A program made the position numbers and the translations under genes. The notes under the pieces were generated by a model. That model was given only the letters and a program-made list of their open reading frames with translations. It searched no databases and was not told where the DNA came from. This document shows positions 48,034 to 57,259 of a stretch of 64,000 nt of DNA, piece by piece; position 1 is the stretch's first letter, and every line of letters begins with the position of its first letter. The stretch is from Paracoccus sp. TOH (GTDB lineage Bacteria; Pseudomonadota; Alphaproteobacteria; Rhodobacterales; Rhodobacteraceae). The stretch is from assembly GCF_030388245.1 (NCBI RefSeq), contig NZ_CP098361.1, positions 62,001 through 126,000 of the forward strand. The letters are read 5' to 3'.

Positions 48034-49500
48034 ATGCCGATTCCCCCCGATGCCTTCTTCCTGGACCATGCCGCCGGTCTGCCGCTGCAGGTCCAGTTGC
48101 GGCGCCAGATCATCGCCGCGGTGACCGCCGGCCGCTTCCGCGCGGGCGAGAAACTGCCCTCGACCCGGGCGCTGGCGCGGCATCTGGGCGTGGCGCGGGT
48201 CACGGTGGCGCAGGCTTTCGCGGAACTCGTCTCGACCGATTACCTGGCCAGCCGCGACCGTTCGGGGCATTACATCTCGGACAGCATCGAGCGGCGGCTC
48301 GAGGCCGAGCCCCCTGCCCCGGACACGCCGCGCTTCGACTGGGACAGCCAGTTCGAGGGCCGCTTCGCCCGCGCGCAACGCACGGATCGCGAACGCGACT
48401 GGCGCCGCTTCGCCTATCCCTTTGTCTACGGCCAGGCCGATCCGGCGCTGGTCGACCATGCCGCCTGGCGCGACTGTGCCATGCGTGCGCTGGGCCGGCG
48501 CGAGTTCGCCAGCCTGACCGGCGACCTCTACGACGCCGACGACCCGGAACTGGTCGACCATATCGCCCGCCAGATCCTGCCCCGGCGCGGCATCAGCGCC
48601 GGGCGCGACGAGATCCTGCTGACCATGGGGGCGCAGAACGCGCTGTGGCTGGTGACGCAGGTGCTGTTGCGCCCCGGCGCCTCCTGCGCCATCGAGGACC
48701 CCTCCTATCCCGGTCAGCGCGAGATCCTGCTGGCCAGCCGCGCCCGCATCCTGCCGGTGCCGGTCGATGCGCGCGGCCTGCCGCCCGACGCCATCCCGCC
48801 CGGGGTCGCGGCGGTCTTCACCACCGCCAGCCACCAATGCCCGACCAACTCCACCATGCCGCTGGCCCGCCGCAAGGAACTGCTGGCCCGCGCCCAGGCC
48901 CAGGGCTTCGCCGTGATCGAGGACGATTACGAATTCGAGATGTCCTTCGCCGGCGCGCCCTCGCCGGCGCTCAAGGCCATCGACCGGGCCGGAGCGGTGA
49001 TCTATATCGGCTCATTCTCGAAATCGGTGTTTCCGGGCGTGCGGCTGGGCTATGTGGTGGCCGATCCGCGCGTCATCGCCGAGGCGCGGGCGCTGCGCGG
49101 CATGGTGCTGCGCCACCCGCCCGGCCACATGCAGCGCACGCTGGCGCATTTCCTGTCGCTGGGCCATTACGACGCGCAAGCGAACCGGATGCGCCGCGCC
49201 TATGCCCGGCGGCGCGAGGTGATGCTCGCCGCCATCGCGCAGCAGGGGCTGCGGCTGGCCTCGCCCGAGGCGACCGGCGGCTCCAGCTTCTGGCTGGCGA
49301 CGCCCGAGGGGGTCGATTCCGCGGCGCTGGCGGCGCGGCTCAAGGCGCGCGAAGTGCTGATCGAGCCGGGGGCGCCCTTCTTCGCGCTGGCCGCGCGCGG
49401 CAGGGGCTTCTTCCGGCTGGCCTATTCCTCGATCGCCGCCGAACGCATCCCCGAGGGCATCCGCCGCATCGCCGAGGCGCTGCGGGATCCGGCCGGCTAG
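48034..49500 (+). CDS. tauR: MocR/TauR-type transcriptional regulator (paralogue 1)
   Basis: A 488-residue fusion of a GntR winged helix (LQVQLRRQIIAAVTAGRFRA, EKLPSTRALARHLGVARVTV) and an aminotransferase-like domain with IEDPSYPGQREILL, IEDDYEFEMSF and the PLP-Lys segment YIGSFSKSVFPGVRLGY. MocR proteins bind PLP and activate or repress nearby genes. Position between tpa and pta and similarity to the regulator at 58384 argue for a TauR role. Its TAG shares CTAG with the pta stop on the other strand. No clear ribosome-binding site is seen; cotranscription with tpa is likely. Confidence 0.85.
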   Translation: MPIPPDAFFLDHAAGLPLQVQLRRQIIAAVTAGRFRAGEKLPSTRALARHLGVARVTVAQAFAELVSTDYLASRDRSGHYISDSIERRLEAEPPAPDTPRFDWDSQFEGRFARAQRTDRERDWRRFAYPFVYGQADPALVDHAAWRDCAMRALGRREFASLTGDLYDADDPELVDHIARQILPRRGISAGRDEILLTMGAQNALWLVTQVLLRPGASCAIEDPSYPGQREILLASRARILPVPVDARGLPPDAIPPGVAAVFTTASHQCPTNSTMPLARRKELLARAQAQGFAVIEDDYEFEMSFAGAPSPALKAIDRAGAVIYIGSFSKSVFPGVRLGYVVADPRVIAEARALRGMVLRHPPGHMQRTLAHFLSLGHYDAQANRMRRAYARRREVMLAAIAQQGLRLASPEATGGSSFWLATPEGVDSAALAARLKAREVLIEPGAPFFALAARGRGFFRLAYSSIAAERIPEGIRRIAEALRDPAG

Positions 49501-50474
49501 GCCGGCACCTTCGCCACCGTCCCGGCCTGAACGGCGGTGACGGCGCTTGCATCGACGATGTCCTGGACCGAGCAGCCGCGCGACAGGTCGTTGGCGGGCT
49601 TGGCGAGGCCCTGCAGGATCGGGCCGATGGCGGTCAGGCCGCCCAGGCGCTGCGCGATCTTGTAGCCGATATTGCCCGCCGCCAGGTCCGGGAAGATGAA
49701 CACGTTCGGCCGGCCGGTCAGCCGGCTTCCCGGCGCCTTCTTCGCCCGGATCGCGTCGTCCAGCGCCGCGTCGAACTGCATCTCGCCATCCACCTCCAGA
49801 TCCGGCGCGGCGGCGCGGATCAGCGCCAGCGCCTCGCGGATCCGGCCCAGGCTCGGATGATCCGCCGAGCCGGCAGTCGAGAAGGACAAAAGCGCCACCC
49901 GCGGCTCCTCGGCCAGAAGCTGCCGGCAGCTTTCGGCGGCGGAAAGCGCGATGGCGGCAAGCTCGGCCGCGTCGGGCTGGATCACCAGCCCGCAATCGGA
50001 AAAGATCATCCCGCCCTTGACCGGCGCCGCGGGCCCGCAGGACAGCATCAGGAAGAAGCTCGACACGATCCCGGCATCCGGCGCGCGGCCGATGATCTGC
50101 AGCGCCGCCCGCACCGTGTCGGCGGTGGTGGCGACCGCACCGCCCACCGTACCATCGGCCTGGCCCAGCCGCACCCGCATCGCCGCCTGGCGGATCGGGT
50201 CGCGCATCTCCTCCAGCGCCCGCTCGGCAGTCATGCCCTTGGCGGCGCGCAGCCGGTGCCATTCCTCGGCGAGCTCCGCCAGATCTGGCGCGCCCGCCGG
50301 GTCGATGCGGCCCACGCCGGGGATCTCGGGTCCGCCCATCAGGGTGACGCGGGCCAGACCCTGGTCGACCAGCCGCCGGGCGGCCTCGGCGACGCGGGGA
50401 TCCTCGCCCTCGGACAGGATGATATGGCGGTTCAACGCCTTCGCGGTCTCGTGGATGCGGTCGAGCGGTTTCAT
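49497..50474 (-). CDS. pta: Phosphate acetyltransferase (taurine-cluster Pta)
   Basis: A 325-residue single-domain PTA converting acetyl phosphate to acetyl-CoA. Motifs: NRHIILSEGEDPRVAEAARR, GADGTVGGAVATTADTVRAA-like region near 120, GMIFSDCGLVIQPDA, LLSFSTAGSADHPSLGRI and NVFIFPDLAAGNIGYKIAQR. In taurine degraders it works after Xsc. It starts 4 bases after the tauZ stop and is the last gene of the minus-strand run. Confidence 0.92.
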   Translation of the reverse strand: MKPLDRIHETAKALNRHIILSEGEDPRVAEAARRLVDQGLARVTLMGGPEIPGVGRIDPAGAPDLAELAEEWHRLRAAKGMTAERALEEMRDPIRQAAMRVRLGQADGTVGGAVATTADTVRAALQIIGRAPDAGIVSSFFLMLSCGPAAPVKGGMIFSDCGLVIQPDAAELAAIALSAAESCRQLLAEEPRVALLSFSTAGSADHPSLGRIREALALIRAAAPDLEVDGEMQFDAALDDAIRAKKAPGSRLTGRPNVFIFPDLAAGNIGYKIAQRLGGLTAIGPILQGLAKPANDLSRGCSVQDIVDASAVTAVQAGTVAKVPA

Positions 50475-50478
50475 CTCA

Positions 50479-51504
50479 TTACCCCAGGAAATGCAGGCCG
50501 GCGACGACGAAGACGCCCAGGAACACGGTTTCGGCCACGATCAGCGCGATGGCGCCGCCGCCGACCTCGAGCATCTTGCCAAGCGAGGTCTTGATCCCCA
50601 CCGCGGCGATGGCGATCAGCAGCGCCCAGCGGGAAAGCTGCCCGGCGAAGTCCGAGACCGCCTGCGGAATCAGGCCCAGGCTGTTCAGCGCCGCCAGCAC
50701 CAGGAAGCCGATGACGAAGCCCGGCAGCAGGGGCGGCGCCTTGCCGCCGTCGGTGTCGGACAGCCCGCGCGCCCGGATCACCAACGAGAAGCACAGCACC
50801 ACCGGCGCCAGCATCGAGACTCGGATCAGCTTGACCAGCGTCGCGGTCTCGCCGGTCTCGGGGCCGACGGAGAACCCGGCACCGACCACCTGGGCCACGT
50901 CATGGATGGTGCCGCCCAGGAACACGCCGGAATCGCGCGCCGTGAAGCCGAAGACGTTGGACAGCATCGGATAAAGCACCATGGCCACGGTCGAGAGCAC
51001 GGTGACGGACAGGACGGTGAAGACCAGGTCGCGCTCGGATTTCTCGTGGCGCGGCAGCACCGCGGCGATGGCCATGGCGGCCGAGGCGCCGCAGATCGCC
51101 ACCGAGCCGCCGGTCAAGAGCGCGAAGCGCCAGCCGCGGCCGACCCAGCGGGTGGCGAGAAGCGCGAACAGGATCGTCAGCACCACCCCCGCCACCACCA
51201 GCGCGATCAAGCGCGGCCCCAGCGCCGTCAGCATCTCGACCGAGATCCGCGCCCCCAGCAGCGCCACCCCCAGCCGCAAGACCGTGCGGGCGGTGAAGGC
51301 GATGCCGGGCGCGGTGCGGGTACCGTCCTCGGCCAGGAAGTTCAGCGCCAGGCCCAGCAGCAGCGCCAGCAGCATGGCCGGGGCGCCGTAATGGTCCGAC
51401 AGGAACTGCGCCGTGGCCGCGACCAGCGCCGAGACCGCGAAACCCGGGAAGGCCTCGCCGAGCAGGCTGCGCGAAGGGATCATGGTGGTTATCATCGTCG
51501 TCAC
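50479..51504 (-). CDS. tauZ: YeiH-family putative sulfite/sulfate exporter (TauZ-like)
   Basis: A 341-residue membrane protein with about ten helices of the YeiH/UPF0324 family. Hallmarks are LRLGVALLGARISVEML, GGSVAICGASAAMAIAAVLP, FLGGTIHDVAQVVGAGFSVG and GIKTSLGKMLEVGGGAI. In Paracoccus taurine clusters the equivalent gene is named tauZ and is thought to export sulfite or sulfate; that function is inferred. The start is a GTG at 51504, 148 bases after xsc; a downstream ATG at codon 4 or 8 is possible. Confidence 0.82.
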   Translation of the reverse strand: MTTMITTMIPSRSLLGEAFPGFAVSALVAATAQFLSDHYGAPAMLLALLLGLALNFLAEDGTRTAPGIAFTARTVLRLGVALLGARISVEMLTALGPRLIALVVAGVVLTILFALLATRWVGRGWRFALLTGGSVAICGASAAMAIAAVLPRHEKSERDLVFTVLSVTVLSTVAMVLYPMLSNVFGFTARDSGVFLGGTIHDVAQVVGAGFSVGPETGETATLVKLIRVSMLAPVVLCFSLVIRARGLSDTDGGKAPPLLPGFVIGFLVLAALNSLGLIPQAVSDFAGQLSRWALLIAIAAVGIKTSLGKMLEVGGGAIALIVAETVFLGVFVVAGLHFLG

Positions 51505-51579
51505 CCGGATGCGGGAAGTGGACCGGCGCGGAGGAGGCCGCGCCGTGGGATGGCAGGGGTCGGAAGCCGTTTCGGATTG

Positions 51580-51647
51580 CCGAGGGGTTTTGTTCCCCTC
51601 GGCGTATTATCCGAAGGCGGCGGGCCGGGCTGCGGTCGGCCCGCCGC
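51580..51647 (-). terminator. Two hairpins between xsc and tauZ
   Basis: GCGGCGGGCCG/CGGCCCGCCGC (51617-51627 with 51637-51647) begins 5 bases after the xsc stop. CCGAGGGG/CCCCTCGG (51580-51587 with 51595-51602) follows. On the minus strand neither has a long U-run. They probably stabilise the xsc 3' end or attenuate read-through into tauZ-pta. Confidence 0.55.
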
Positions 51648-51652
51648 TTCCG

Positions 51653-53434
51653 TCAGGCGGCGCCCTTTTGCGGACGCATGTCGGCCGGGTCGATCCCCGC
51701 CACCACCACCGGCTTCTTCATCGCGTCGCGGCGGAAGGGCTCGCCCAGCTCCTGGTTCAAGAGCACCTCGATGAAGGTGGTCTCGCGCTTCTGCATCTGC
51801 CGCTCGACCGCCTCGTGCAGCGCCGCCGTCAGCTCCTCCTGCGACTTCACCTGCACGCCGTTCAAGCCGCAGGCCCGGGCGATGCCGGCATAGGAGGTGT
51901 CGCGGTCTAGCTCGGTGCCGACGAAGTTGTTGGCATACCACAGCGTCGTGTTGCGCTTTTCCGCGCCCCACTGGTAGTTGCGGAAGATCACCATGGTGAT
52001 CGCCGGCCAGTCCTCGCGCCCGCAGGCGGTCATCTCGTTCATCGAGATGCCGAAGGCGCCGTCGCCGGCAAAGCCGATCACCGGCACGTCCGGATTGCCG
52101 ACCTTGGCGCCCAGGATCGCCGGGAAGCCGTAGCCGCAGGGGCCGAACAGGCCCGGCGCCAGGTATTTCCGCCCCGCCTCGAAGCTCGGATAGGCGTTGC
52201 CGATGGCGCAGTTGTTGCCGATGTCCGAGCTGACGATGGCCTCTTTCGGCACCGCCTGCATGATCGCCCGCCAGGCCTGGCGCGGCGACATCAGACCGGC
52301 GTCGCGGACCCGCGCCTGCTGGTTCCATTCGGTGCCGGGATCGTCATCCTCGTGGTCGAGGCTCGACAGCTCCTGCGCCCAGCGGGACTTGGTCTGCGCC
52401 ACCAGGTCGCGGCGCTCGGCCCGGCCGGCATCGCCCGCCGTGGCGGCGAGCTGCGCCAGGATGCCGCGCGCCACCTTGGCCGCGTCGCCCTGGATGCCCA
52501 CCGTGACCTTCTTGGTCAGGCCGATGCGGTCGGCGTTGATGTCGACCTGGATGATCTTGGCCTGCTTCGGCCAGTAGTCGATGCCGTAGCCCGGCAGGGT
52601 CGAGAACGGGTTCAGCCGCGTCCCCAGCGCCAGCACCACATCGGCCTTGGCGATCAGCTCCATCGCCGCCTTCGAGCCGTTGTAGCCCAGGGGCCCCACC
52701 GCCAGCGGATGGCTGCCCGGGAAGCTGTCGTTGTGCTGGTAGTTCGAGGCCACCGGCGCATCCAGCCGCTCGGCCAGCTTGGCCAGTTCCGGGATCGCGC
52801 CCGACAGCACCACCCCGGCGCCCGACAGGATCACCGGGAACTGCGCCTCCGACAGCAGCCGCGCCGCCTCGGCCACCGCATCCTCGCCGCCCGAGGGCCG
52901 CTCGAAGGCCACCACCTGCGGCAGCTCGACGTCGATCACCTGGGTCCAGAAGTCGCGCGGGATGTTGATCTGCGCCGGGGCCGAGTTGCGCCAGGCCTGC
53001 ATGATCACCCGGTTCAGGACCTCGGGGATGCGCGAGGCGTCGCGCACCTCCTCCTGGTAGCAGACGCAATCGGCGAACAGCCGCATCTGCTCCATCTCCT
53101 GGAAGCCGCCCTGGCCGATGGTGCGGTTCGCCGCCTGCGGCGTCACCAGCAGCAGCGGCGTGTGGTTCCAGTAGGCGGTCTTCACCGGCGTCACGAACCC
53201 GGTCACCCCGGGGCCGTTCTGCGCGATCGCCATCGACATCTTGCCGGTCGAGCGCGTGAACCCGTCCGCCATAAGCCCGGCATTCGTCTCATGCGCGCAG
53301 TCCCAGAACGTGATCCCCGCCTTCGGGAACAGATCCGAAACCGGCATCATCGCAGAACCGATGATCCCGAAAGCATGCTCGATACCGTGCAGTTGCAAAA
53401 CCTTAACAAAGGCTTCCTCGGTGGTCATTCTCAT
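51653..53434 (-). CDS. xsc: Sulfoacetaldehyde acetyltransferase
   Basis: A 593-residue ThDP enzyme converting sulfoacetaldehyde plus phosphate into acetyl phosphate and sulfite. The N-terminal ThDP-pyrimidine domain (VLQLHGIEHAFGIIGSAMMP), central domain, and C-terminal ThDP-Mg motif GDGAFGISMNEMTACGREDW followed by FRNYQWGAEKRN are Xsc hallmarks; the length fits. It lies 12 bases downstream of tauY, so taurine dehydrogenation feeds it directly. Confidence 0.96.
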   Translation of the reverse strand: MRMTTEEAFVKVLQLHGIEHAFGIIGSAMMPVSDLFPKAGITFWDCAHETNAGLMADGFTRSTGKMSMAIAQNGPGVTGFVTPVKTAYWNHTPLLLVTPQAANRTIGQGGFQEMEQMRLFADCVCYQEEVRDASRIPEVLNRVIMQAWRNSAPAQINIPRDFWTQVIDVELPQVVAFERPSGGEDAVAEAARLLSEAQFPVILSGAGVVLSGAIPELAKLAERLDAPVASNYQHNDSFPGSHPLAVGPLGYNGSKAAMELIAKADVVLALGTRLNPFSTLPGYGIDYWPKQAKIIQVDINADRIGLTKKVTVGIQGDAAKVARGILAQLAATAGDAGRAERRDLVAQTKSRWAQELSSLDHEDDDPGTEWNQQARVRDAGLMSPRQAWRAIMQAVPKEAIVSSDIGNNCAIGNAYPSFEAGRKYLAPGLFGPCGYGFPAILGAKVGNPDVPVIGFAGDGAFGISMNEMTACGREDWPAITMVIFRNYQWGAEKRNTTLWYANNFVGTELDRDTSYAGIARACGLNGVQVKSQEELTAALHEAVERQMQKRETTFIEVLLNQELGEPFRRDAMKKPVVVAGIDPADMRPQKGAA

Positions 53435-53446
53435 GGCGATGGCTCC

Positions 53447-54838
53447 TTATCTGCGCTCGTCGCGATAGTGGTAAAACTTGTAGAGGCCCCATTGGCCCAG
53501 CCGCCGGAACGGCGTCTTCCAGCCCTCATGCGGCAGTTCGGTGTTGAAGATCGGCAGCGCGGGCACGGCCTCGCCCGCGACCAGTTGCGCCATGCGCCGG
53601 CCGGCCATGGCGGAATACATCACGCCGTTGCCGCCATAGCCCAGGGCGTAGAAGGCGCCGGGCAGGTCCGGCAGGCCGGTGATGCGCGGCATCATGTCGT
53701 GGCTGACATCCACCCAGCCCCACCAGCTGTAATCCAGCTCGATGCCGCGCAGGGTCGGGAACTTGCGGTACATGCCCTCCTTCAGCCCGTTCAGATGCGT
53801 CGGGTTCGCGGCGTCGCGGCCGGTGATCGCGGCACGCGAACCGATCTGCAGCCGGTTGTCGGGCAAGAGCCGGTAATAATGCCGCAGCGTCCGGGTGTCG
53901 GTCAGCGGCGAGAGCTTGCGGATGCCGATCGCCTCCAGCTCGCCCGGCGTCAGCACGCGGGTGACGATGCTGTTCGACATGATCGGCATCAGCCGGTCCC
54001 TGAGCCGCGGGTGCAGGCTGCGCGGCGCATAGGCCGCCGTCGCCACCGCCACGCGCTTCGCCCGCACCGTGCCGCCCGGCGTGCGCAGGTGATGCACGCC
54101 GTCCCGGTAGTCCCAGCCCTGAACCGGGCTGTCGACATGCACTTTCGCGCCCAGTTCGCGGGCCACCCGCAGATAGCCGAAGGCCAGTTTCGCGGCATGG
54201 ATGCCGACGCCGTCCACCTCCCACATGGCGCCATGCGCCTCGTGGTCGCGCACCACGGTCTCGTGCAGCTCGCCGCGCGAGAGCATGCGGGCGTCATAGC
54301 CGAATGTGTCGCGCAGCAGCGCCGCCTCGCTTTCCAGCGCCGGCATCACGCCGGCCTTGTGGGCGATGTAGTAATGCCCGCCATCCTGCGGCTCGCAGTC
54401 GATCGCATGGTCGCGGATCAGGCCGCGGAACAGCTCGAAACCCTCGCAAACCTCGGCATGCAGGCGCTTCGCGACATCGAGGCCCCAGCGCTCGATCCAC
54501 TGGCTGCGCTTCAGCCGGCCCGAGCTGACCTGCGCCTGGCCGCCGTTGCGGGTCGAGCAGCCATAGGCGACGCCGTTCGCCTCCAGCACCGTGGCCTTGA
54601 TGCCGTGCATCTTGGCCAGGTGGATGGCGCAGGAAAGGCCGGTATAGCCCGAGCCGATCACCACCACATCAGCATCCATGTCGCCCGTCACCGGGCCGTC
54701 GTCCGGCGGCGGGGTGCCGGCGGTGCCGATCCAGTAGGTCGGTGCATAGTCGCTGCGCGGACCCAGGCCGGGCGCCGTGATGGGATCATAGAACGGGTCG
54801 AAGGGGACCGAACCCGCACGTTTCTCGATCGCCTGCAT
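53447..54838 (-). CDS. tauY: Taurine dehydrogenase large subunit (FAD-dependent oxidoreductase)
   Basis: A 463-residue FAD protein of the DadA/glycine oxidase group. The dinucleotide site is DVVVIGSGYTGLSCAIHLAK near residues 58-77, followed by VLEANGVAYGCSTRNGGQAQ, and the C-terminal FAD motif GFYALGYGGNGVMYSAMAGR-like segment (LPGAFYALGYGGNGV) near 405. In Paracoccus and Rhodobacter, TauXY oxidatively deaminates taurine to sulfoacetaldehyde, passing electrons to the respiratory chain. Start at MQAIEKRAG (54838), with GAGGA upstream overlapping the tauX stop. Confidence 0.88.
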   Translation of the reverse strand: MQAIEKRAGSVPFDPFYDPITAPGLGPRSDYAPTYWIGTAGTPPPDDGPVTGDMDADVVVIGSGYTGLSCAIHLAKMHGIKATVLEANGVAYGCSTRNGGQAQVSSGRLKRSQWIERWGLDVAKRLHAEVCEGFELFRGLIRDHAIDCEPQDGGHYYIAHKAGVMPALESEAALLRDTFGYDARMLSRGELHETVVRDHEAHGAMWEVDGVGIHAAKLAFGYLRVARELGAKVHVDSPVQGWDYRDGVHHLRTPGGTVRAKRVAVATAAYAPRSLHPRLRDRLMPIMSNSIVTRVLTPGELEAIGIRKLSPLTDTRTLRHYYRLLPDNRLQIGSRAAITGRDAANPTHLNGLKEGMYRKFPTLRGIELDYSWWGWVDVSHDMMPRITGLPDLPGAFYALGYGGNGVMYSAMAGRRMAQLVAGEAVPALPIFNTELPHEGWKTPFRRLGQWGLYKFYHYRDERR

Positions 54839-54846
54839 GGCCGTCC

Positions 54847-55263
54847 TCATTTCTCGGCAAGGGCGGGGGCAGAGGCGGGGATGGCCGGGCGCTGCTTGCG
54901 GATCGCCTGTTTCTCGACGATCCGGCCGTCGCGGATGCGGAACAGGTCCACGCCCTGCACCTCGATGCGGCTGCCGTCCGGGTTGGTGGCGCGGAATGTC
55001 CATTGCGAAACGCCGCGCGTGCCGTCCTCGGACAGGAAATGCGTGTGGTCGGCCCATGCGACGTCCGGCATCGTCGTCCAGACGGTCTCGAAAGCCTTGG
55101 CGATCGCCGCCTTGCCTTCGACCTTGTTCCCGTATTCGTGCTCGCCGGCGACGGTGTAGAACACGCAGTCATCGGCAAAATGGGTCATCACGCCGTCGAT
55201 GTCGTGGCGGTTGAAGGCGTCGAAGGTGGCCTTCAGGTCGTCGGCGGTCAGCTTGCGGGTCAT
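54847..55263 (-). CDS. tauX: Taurine dehydrogenase small subunit (SnoaL/NTF2-like fold)
   Basis: A 138-residue SnoaL-like protein: LKATFDAFNRHDIDGVMTHF, ADDCVFYTVAGEHEYG, GKAAIAKAFETVW, VQGVDLFRIRDGRIVEKQAI. On its own the fold says little; next to the FAD subunit and xsc it matches the tauXY pair known from Paracoccus and Rhodobacter. AAGGAG lies 6 bases before the ATG at 55263. The stop is 8 bases from the tauY start. Confidence 0.85.
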   Translation of the reverse strand: MTRKLTADDLKATFDAFNRHDIDGVMTHFADDCVFYTVAGEHEYGNKVEGKAAIAKAFETVWTTMPDVAWADHTHFLSEDGTRGVSQWTFRATNPDGSRIEVQGVDLFRIRDGRIVEKQAIRKQRPAIPASAPALAEK

Positions 55264-55277
55264 GGGTAACTCCTTGG

Positions 55278-56618
55278 TCAATAGCCCAGCAGGGCGGGAA
55301 GCCAGAGGGCGATCTGCGGGAACAGGGCGATGACGAAAATCGCGGCGGTCGAGGCGATGGCGAAGGGCAGCGCGGTCACGCTGATCTTCTCGATGGTCTC
55401 GCCCGAAATGCCGGAGGCGATGAACAGGTTCTCGCCCAGCGGCGGGGTCTGGAAGCCGACGGACAGCGTGCAGATCATCACGATGCCGAAGTGGATCGGA
55501 TCGATGCCCACCATATAGGCCACCGGCAGCATGACCGGGACCAGGATCATGATCGCGGCCAGCGTCTCCATGAACATGCCCACGATCAGCAGCATGCCGA
55601 TGATCAGCGCCCAGATCGCATAGATGTTGGTGGTCAGGCCCAGGATGCCGCCGGCGATGATGCCGGGGATGTTGTTCTCGATCAGGACGCGGCCGAAGAT
55701 GGTGGCGGCGAACAGCACCAGAAGCACCCGCCCGGCCAGCCAGGTCGTCGCCTCGAGCGCCTTGAAGACCTCGCGCAGATCCAGTTCGCGGTAGATGAAG
55801 ATTCCGACGAACAAAGTGTAGAAGATGGCGATGATGGCGGCTTCGGTGGGGGTGAACATGCCGGTATAGATGCCGCCCAGGATCACCACCGGGGCCAGCA
55901 GCGCCCAGAAGCCCTGATAGCAGGCGCACATGAACTTGCGCAGCGACAGCGTCTCGGACGAGCCGTGATAGCCCCGCCGCTTGCAGCGGACGTAGTTCAT
56001 CAGCAGCAGGCCGCCGGCCATGACCGCGCCGGGCAGGAAGCCGGCGATGAACATCTTCGAGATCGAGACCGACTGGAACTGGCCATGCGCCTCGACGGCG
56101 GCCGGATCGGGCGCGATGCCCATGGCCGAGATGCCGTAGATGATCATCGGGATCGAGGGCGGGATGACGATGCCCAGACCGCCCGCGGCGGCGGTGGTCG
56201 AGGCGGCGTAATCGCGGCTGTAGCCGTTGCGGATCATGCCGGGGATCATCAGCATGCCGACCGCGGCGGTGGTGGCCGGCCCCGAACCCGAGATCGCGCC
56301 GAAGAACAGGCAGGCGACGATGGTGGCGGCGGAAAGGCCGCCGGTGAACGGACCGGCCAGGCTTTCGGCGACCGAGATCAGCCGGCGCGACAGGCCTGCG
56401 GCCTCCATCAGCGCCCCGGCCAGGATGAACGAGGGCAGCGCCATCAGCGGGAAGGACCCGACCGAGGACCAGGCCATCTGCACCATCTTGATCGGATTGT
56501 CGCCCAGATAGAGCATGGCGGCCAGCGCGGCCACGCCAAGCGCGACGGTGATCGGCGCACCCAGCACCATCAGCAGGGCGAAGGTGCCGAACAGGACTTC
56601 TACGACATAATCGCTCAT
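55278..56618 (-). CDS. tauM: TRAP transporter large permease (TauM)
   Basis: A 446-residue DctM-type membrane protein with about twelve helices. Hallmarks are FPLMALPSFILAGALMEAAG near the N-terminus, ISGSGPATTAAVGMLMIPGM, VIPPSIPMIIYGISA and GFQTPPLGENLFIASGISG. It forms the sodium-coupled channel of the TRAP system. Overlaps tauL by four bases. Confidence 0.92.
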   Translation of the reverse strand: MSDYVVEVLFGTFALLMVLGAPITVALGVAALAAMLYLGDNPIKMVQMAWSSVGSFPLMALPSFILAGALMEAAGLSRRLISVAESLAGPFTGGLSAATIVACLFFGAISGSGPATTAAVGMLMIPGMIRNGYSRDYAASTTAAAGGLGIVIPPSIPMIIYGISAMGIAPDPAAVEAHGQFQSVSISKMFIAGFLPGAVMAGGLLLMNYVRCKRRGYHGSSETLSLRKFMCACYQGFWALLAPVVILGGIYTGMFTPTEAAIIAIFYTLFVGIFIYRELDLREVFKALEATTWLAGRVLLVLFAATIFGRVLIENNIPGIIAGGILGLTTNIYAIWALIIGMLLIVGMFMETLAAIMILVPVMLPVAYMVGIDPIHFGIVMICTLSVGFQTPPLGENLFIASGISGETIEKISVTALPFAIASTAAIFVIALFPQIALWLPALLGY

Positions 56619-57175
56619 TTCTTGTGCTCCCGCTCGTAGGCGCGCTGCTCGTCGGCGGCGAGTTCGAGCATCTCCTCGACCTCGACCTTGTCGGGGTCGC
56701 GCGGGTCGATGCCCTTCACGAGTTTCAGATAGTTCACCTGCAGGATGCGGATCGTCATCAGCGCGAAGGCGATGGGCAGCGCCATGTAGACGTAGCGCAT
56801 CTCCCAGCCCAGGGTCTGGGCCTTCACGAAGGGCTTCAGCCGGCCGATGAACTGGATGGCCTGCCAGATGAACACGATGTTGAAGATGATCCAGAACAGA
56901 TCCCCGATCGCCTCCAACACACGCGCCGCCTTGCGCGGCATCATGTTCAGGTGGAAGGTCACCCGGTTATGCGCCGCCATGCGCGCCGCATAGGACGCGC
57001 CGAAATAGGCGAACCAGACGAAGAGGATGACGGACAGTTCCTCGATCCAGGTGATCGAGAAGCCGAAGATCTGCCGTGCGACGATCTGGACGAAAAGCAG
57101 CGTGACGAAAAGCGCCAGCAGCGCGCGGCAGATGTAGCTTTCGAGATGGTCGAGATGCTTCCAGAATGCAGACAT
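56615..57175 (-). CDS. tauL: TRAP transporter small permease (TauL)
   Basis: A 186-residue DctQ-type protein with four membrane helices (ICRALLALFVTLLFVQIVAR, SVILFVWFAYFGASYAARM, FWIIFNIVFIWQAIQFIG, VYMALPIAFALMTI) and a charged C-terminus. SITWIEELSVILFVW is the DctQ signature. It partners tauM. Confidence 0.9.
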   Translation of the reverse strand: MSAFWKHLDHLESYICRALLALFVTLLFVQIVARQIFGFSITWIEELSVILFVWFAYFGASYAARMAAHNRVTFHLNMMPRKAARVLEAIGDLFWIIFNIVFIWQAIQFIGRLKPFVKAQTLGWEMRYVYMALPIAFALMTIRILQVNYLKLVKGIDPRDPDKVEVEEMLELAADEQRAYEREHKK

Positions 57176-57221
57176 GAATTGCCTCCGGATAAGGGGCGTT
57201 CCAGCGAGGATTGGCGAAAGG

Positions 57222-57244
57222 GCGGGCGCGCCGGGCGCGCCCGC
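57222..57244 (-). terminator. Intercistronic hairpin after tauK
   Basis: GCGGGCGCGC (57222-57231) and GCGCGCCCGC (57235-57244) form a 10-base stem with a 3-base loop. Without a U-run it is probably a stability or attenuation element that lets binding protein exceed permease. Confidence 0.5.
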
Positions 57245-57259
57245 AGTCGGGGAGGAGGG

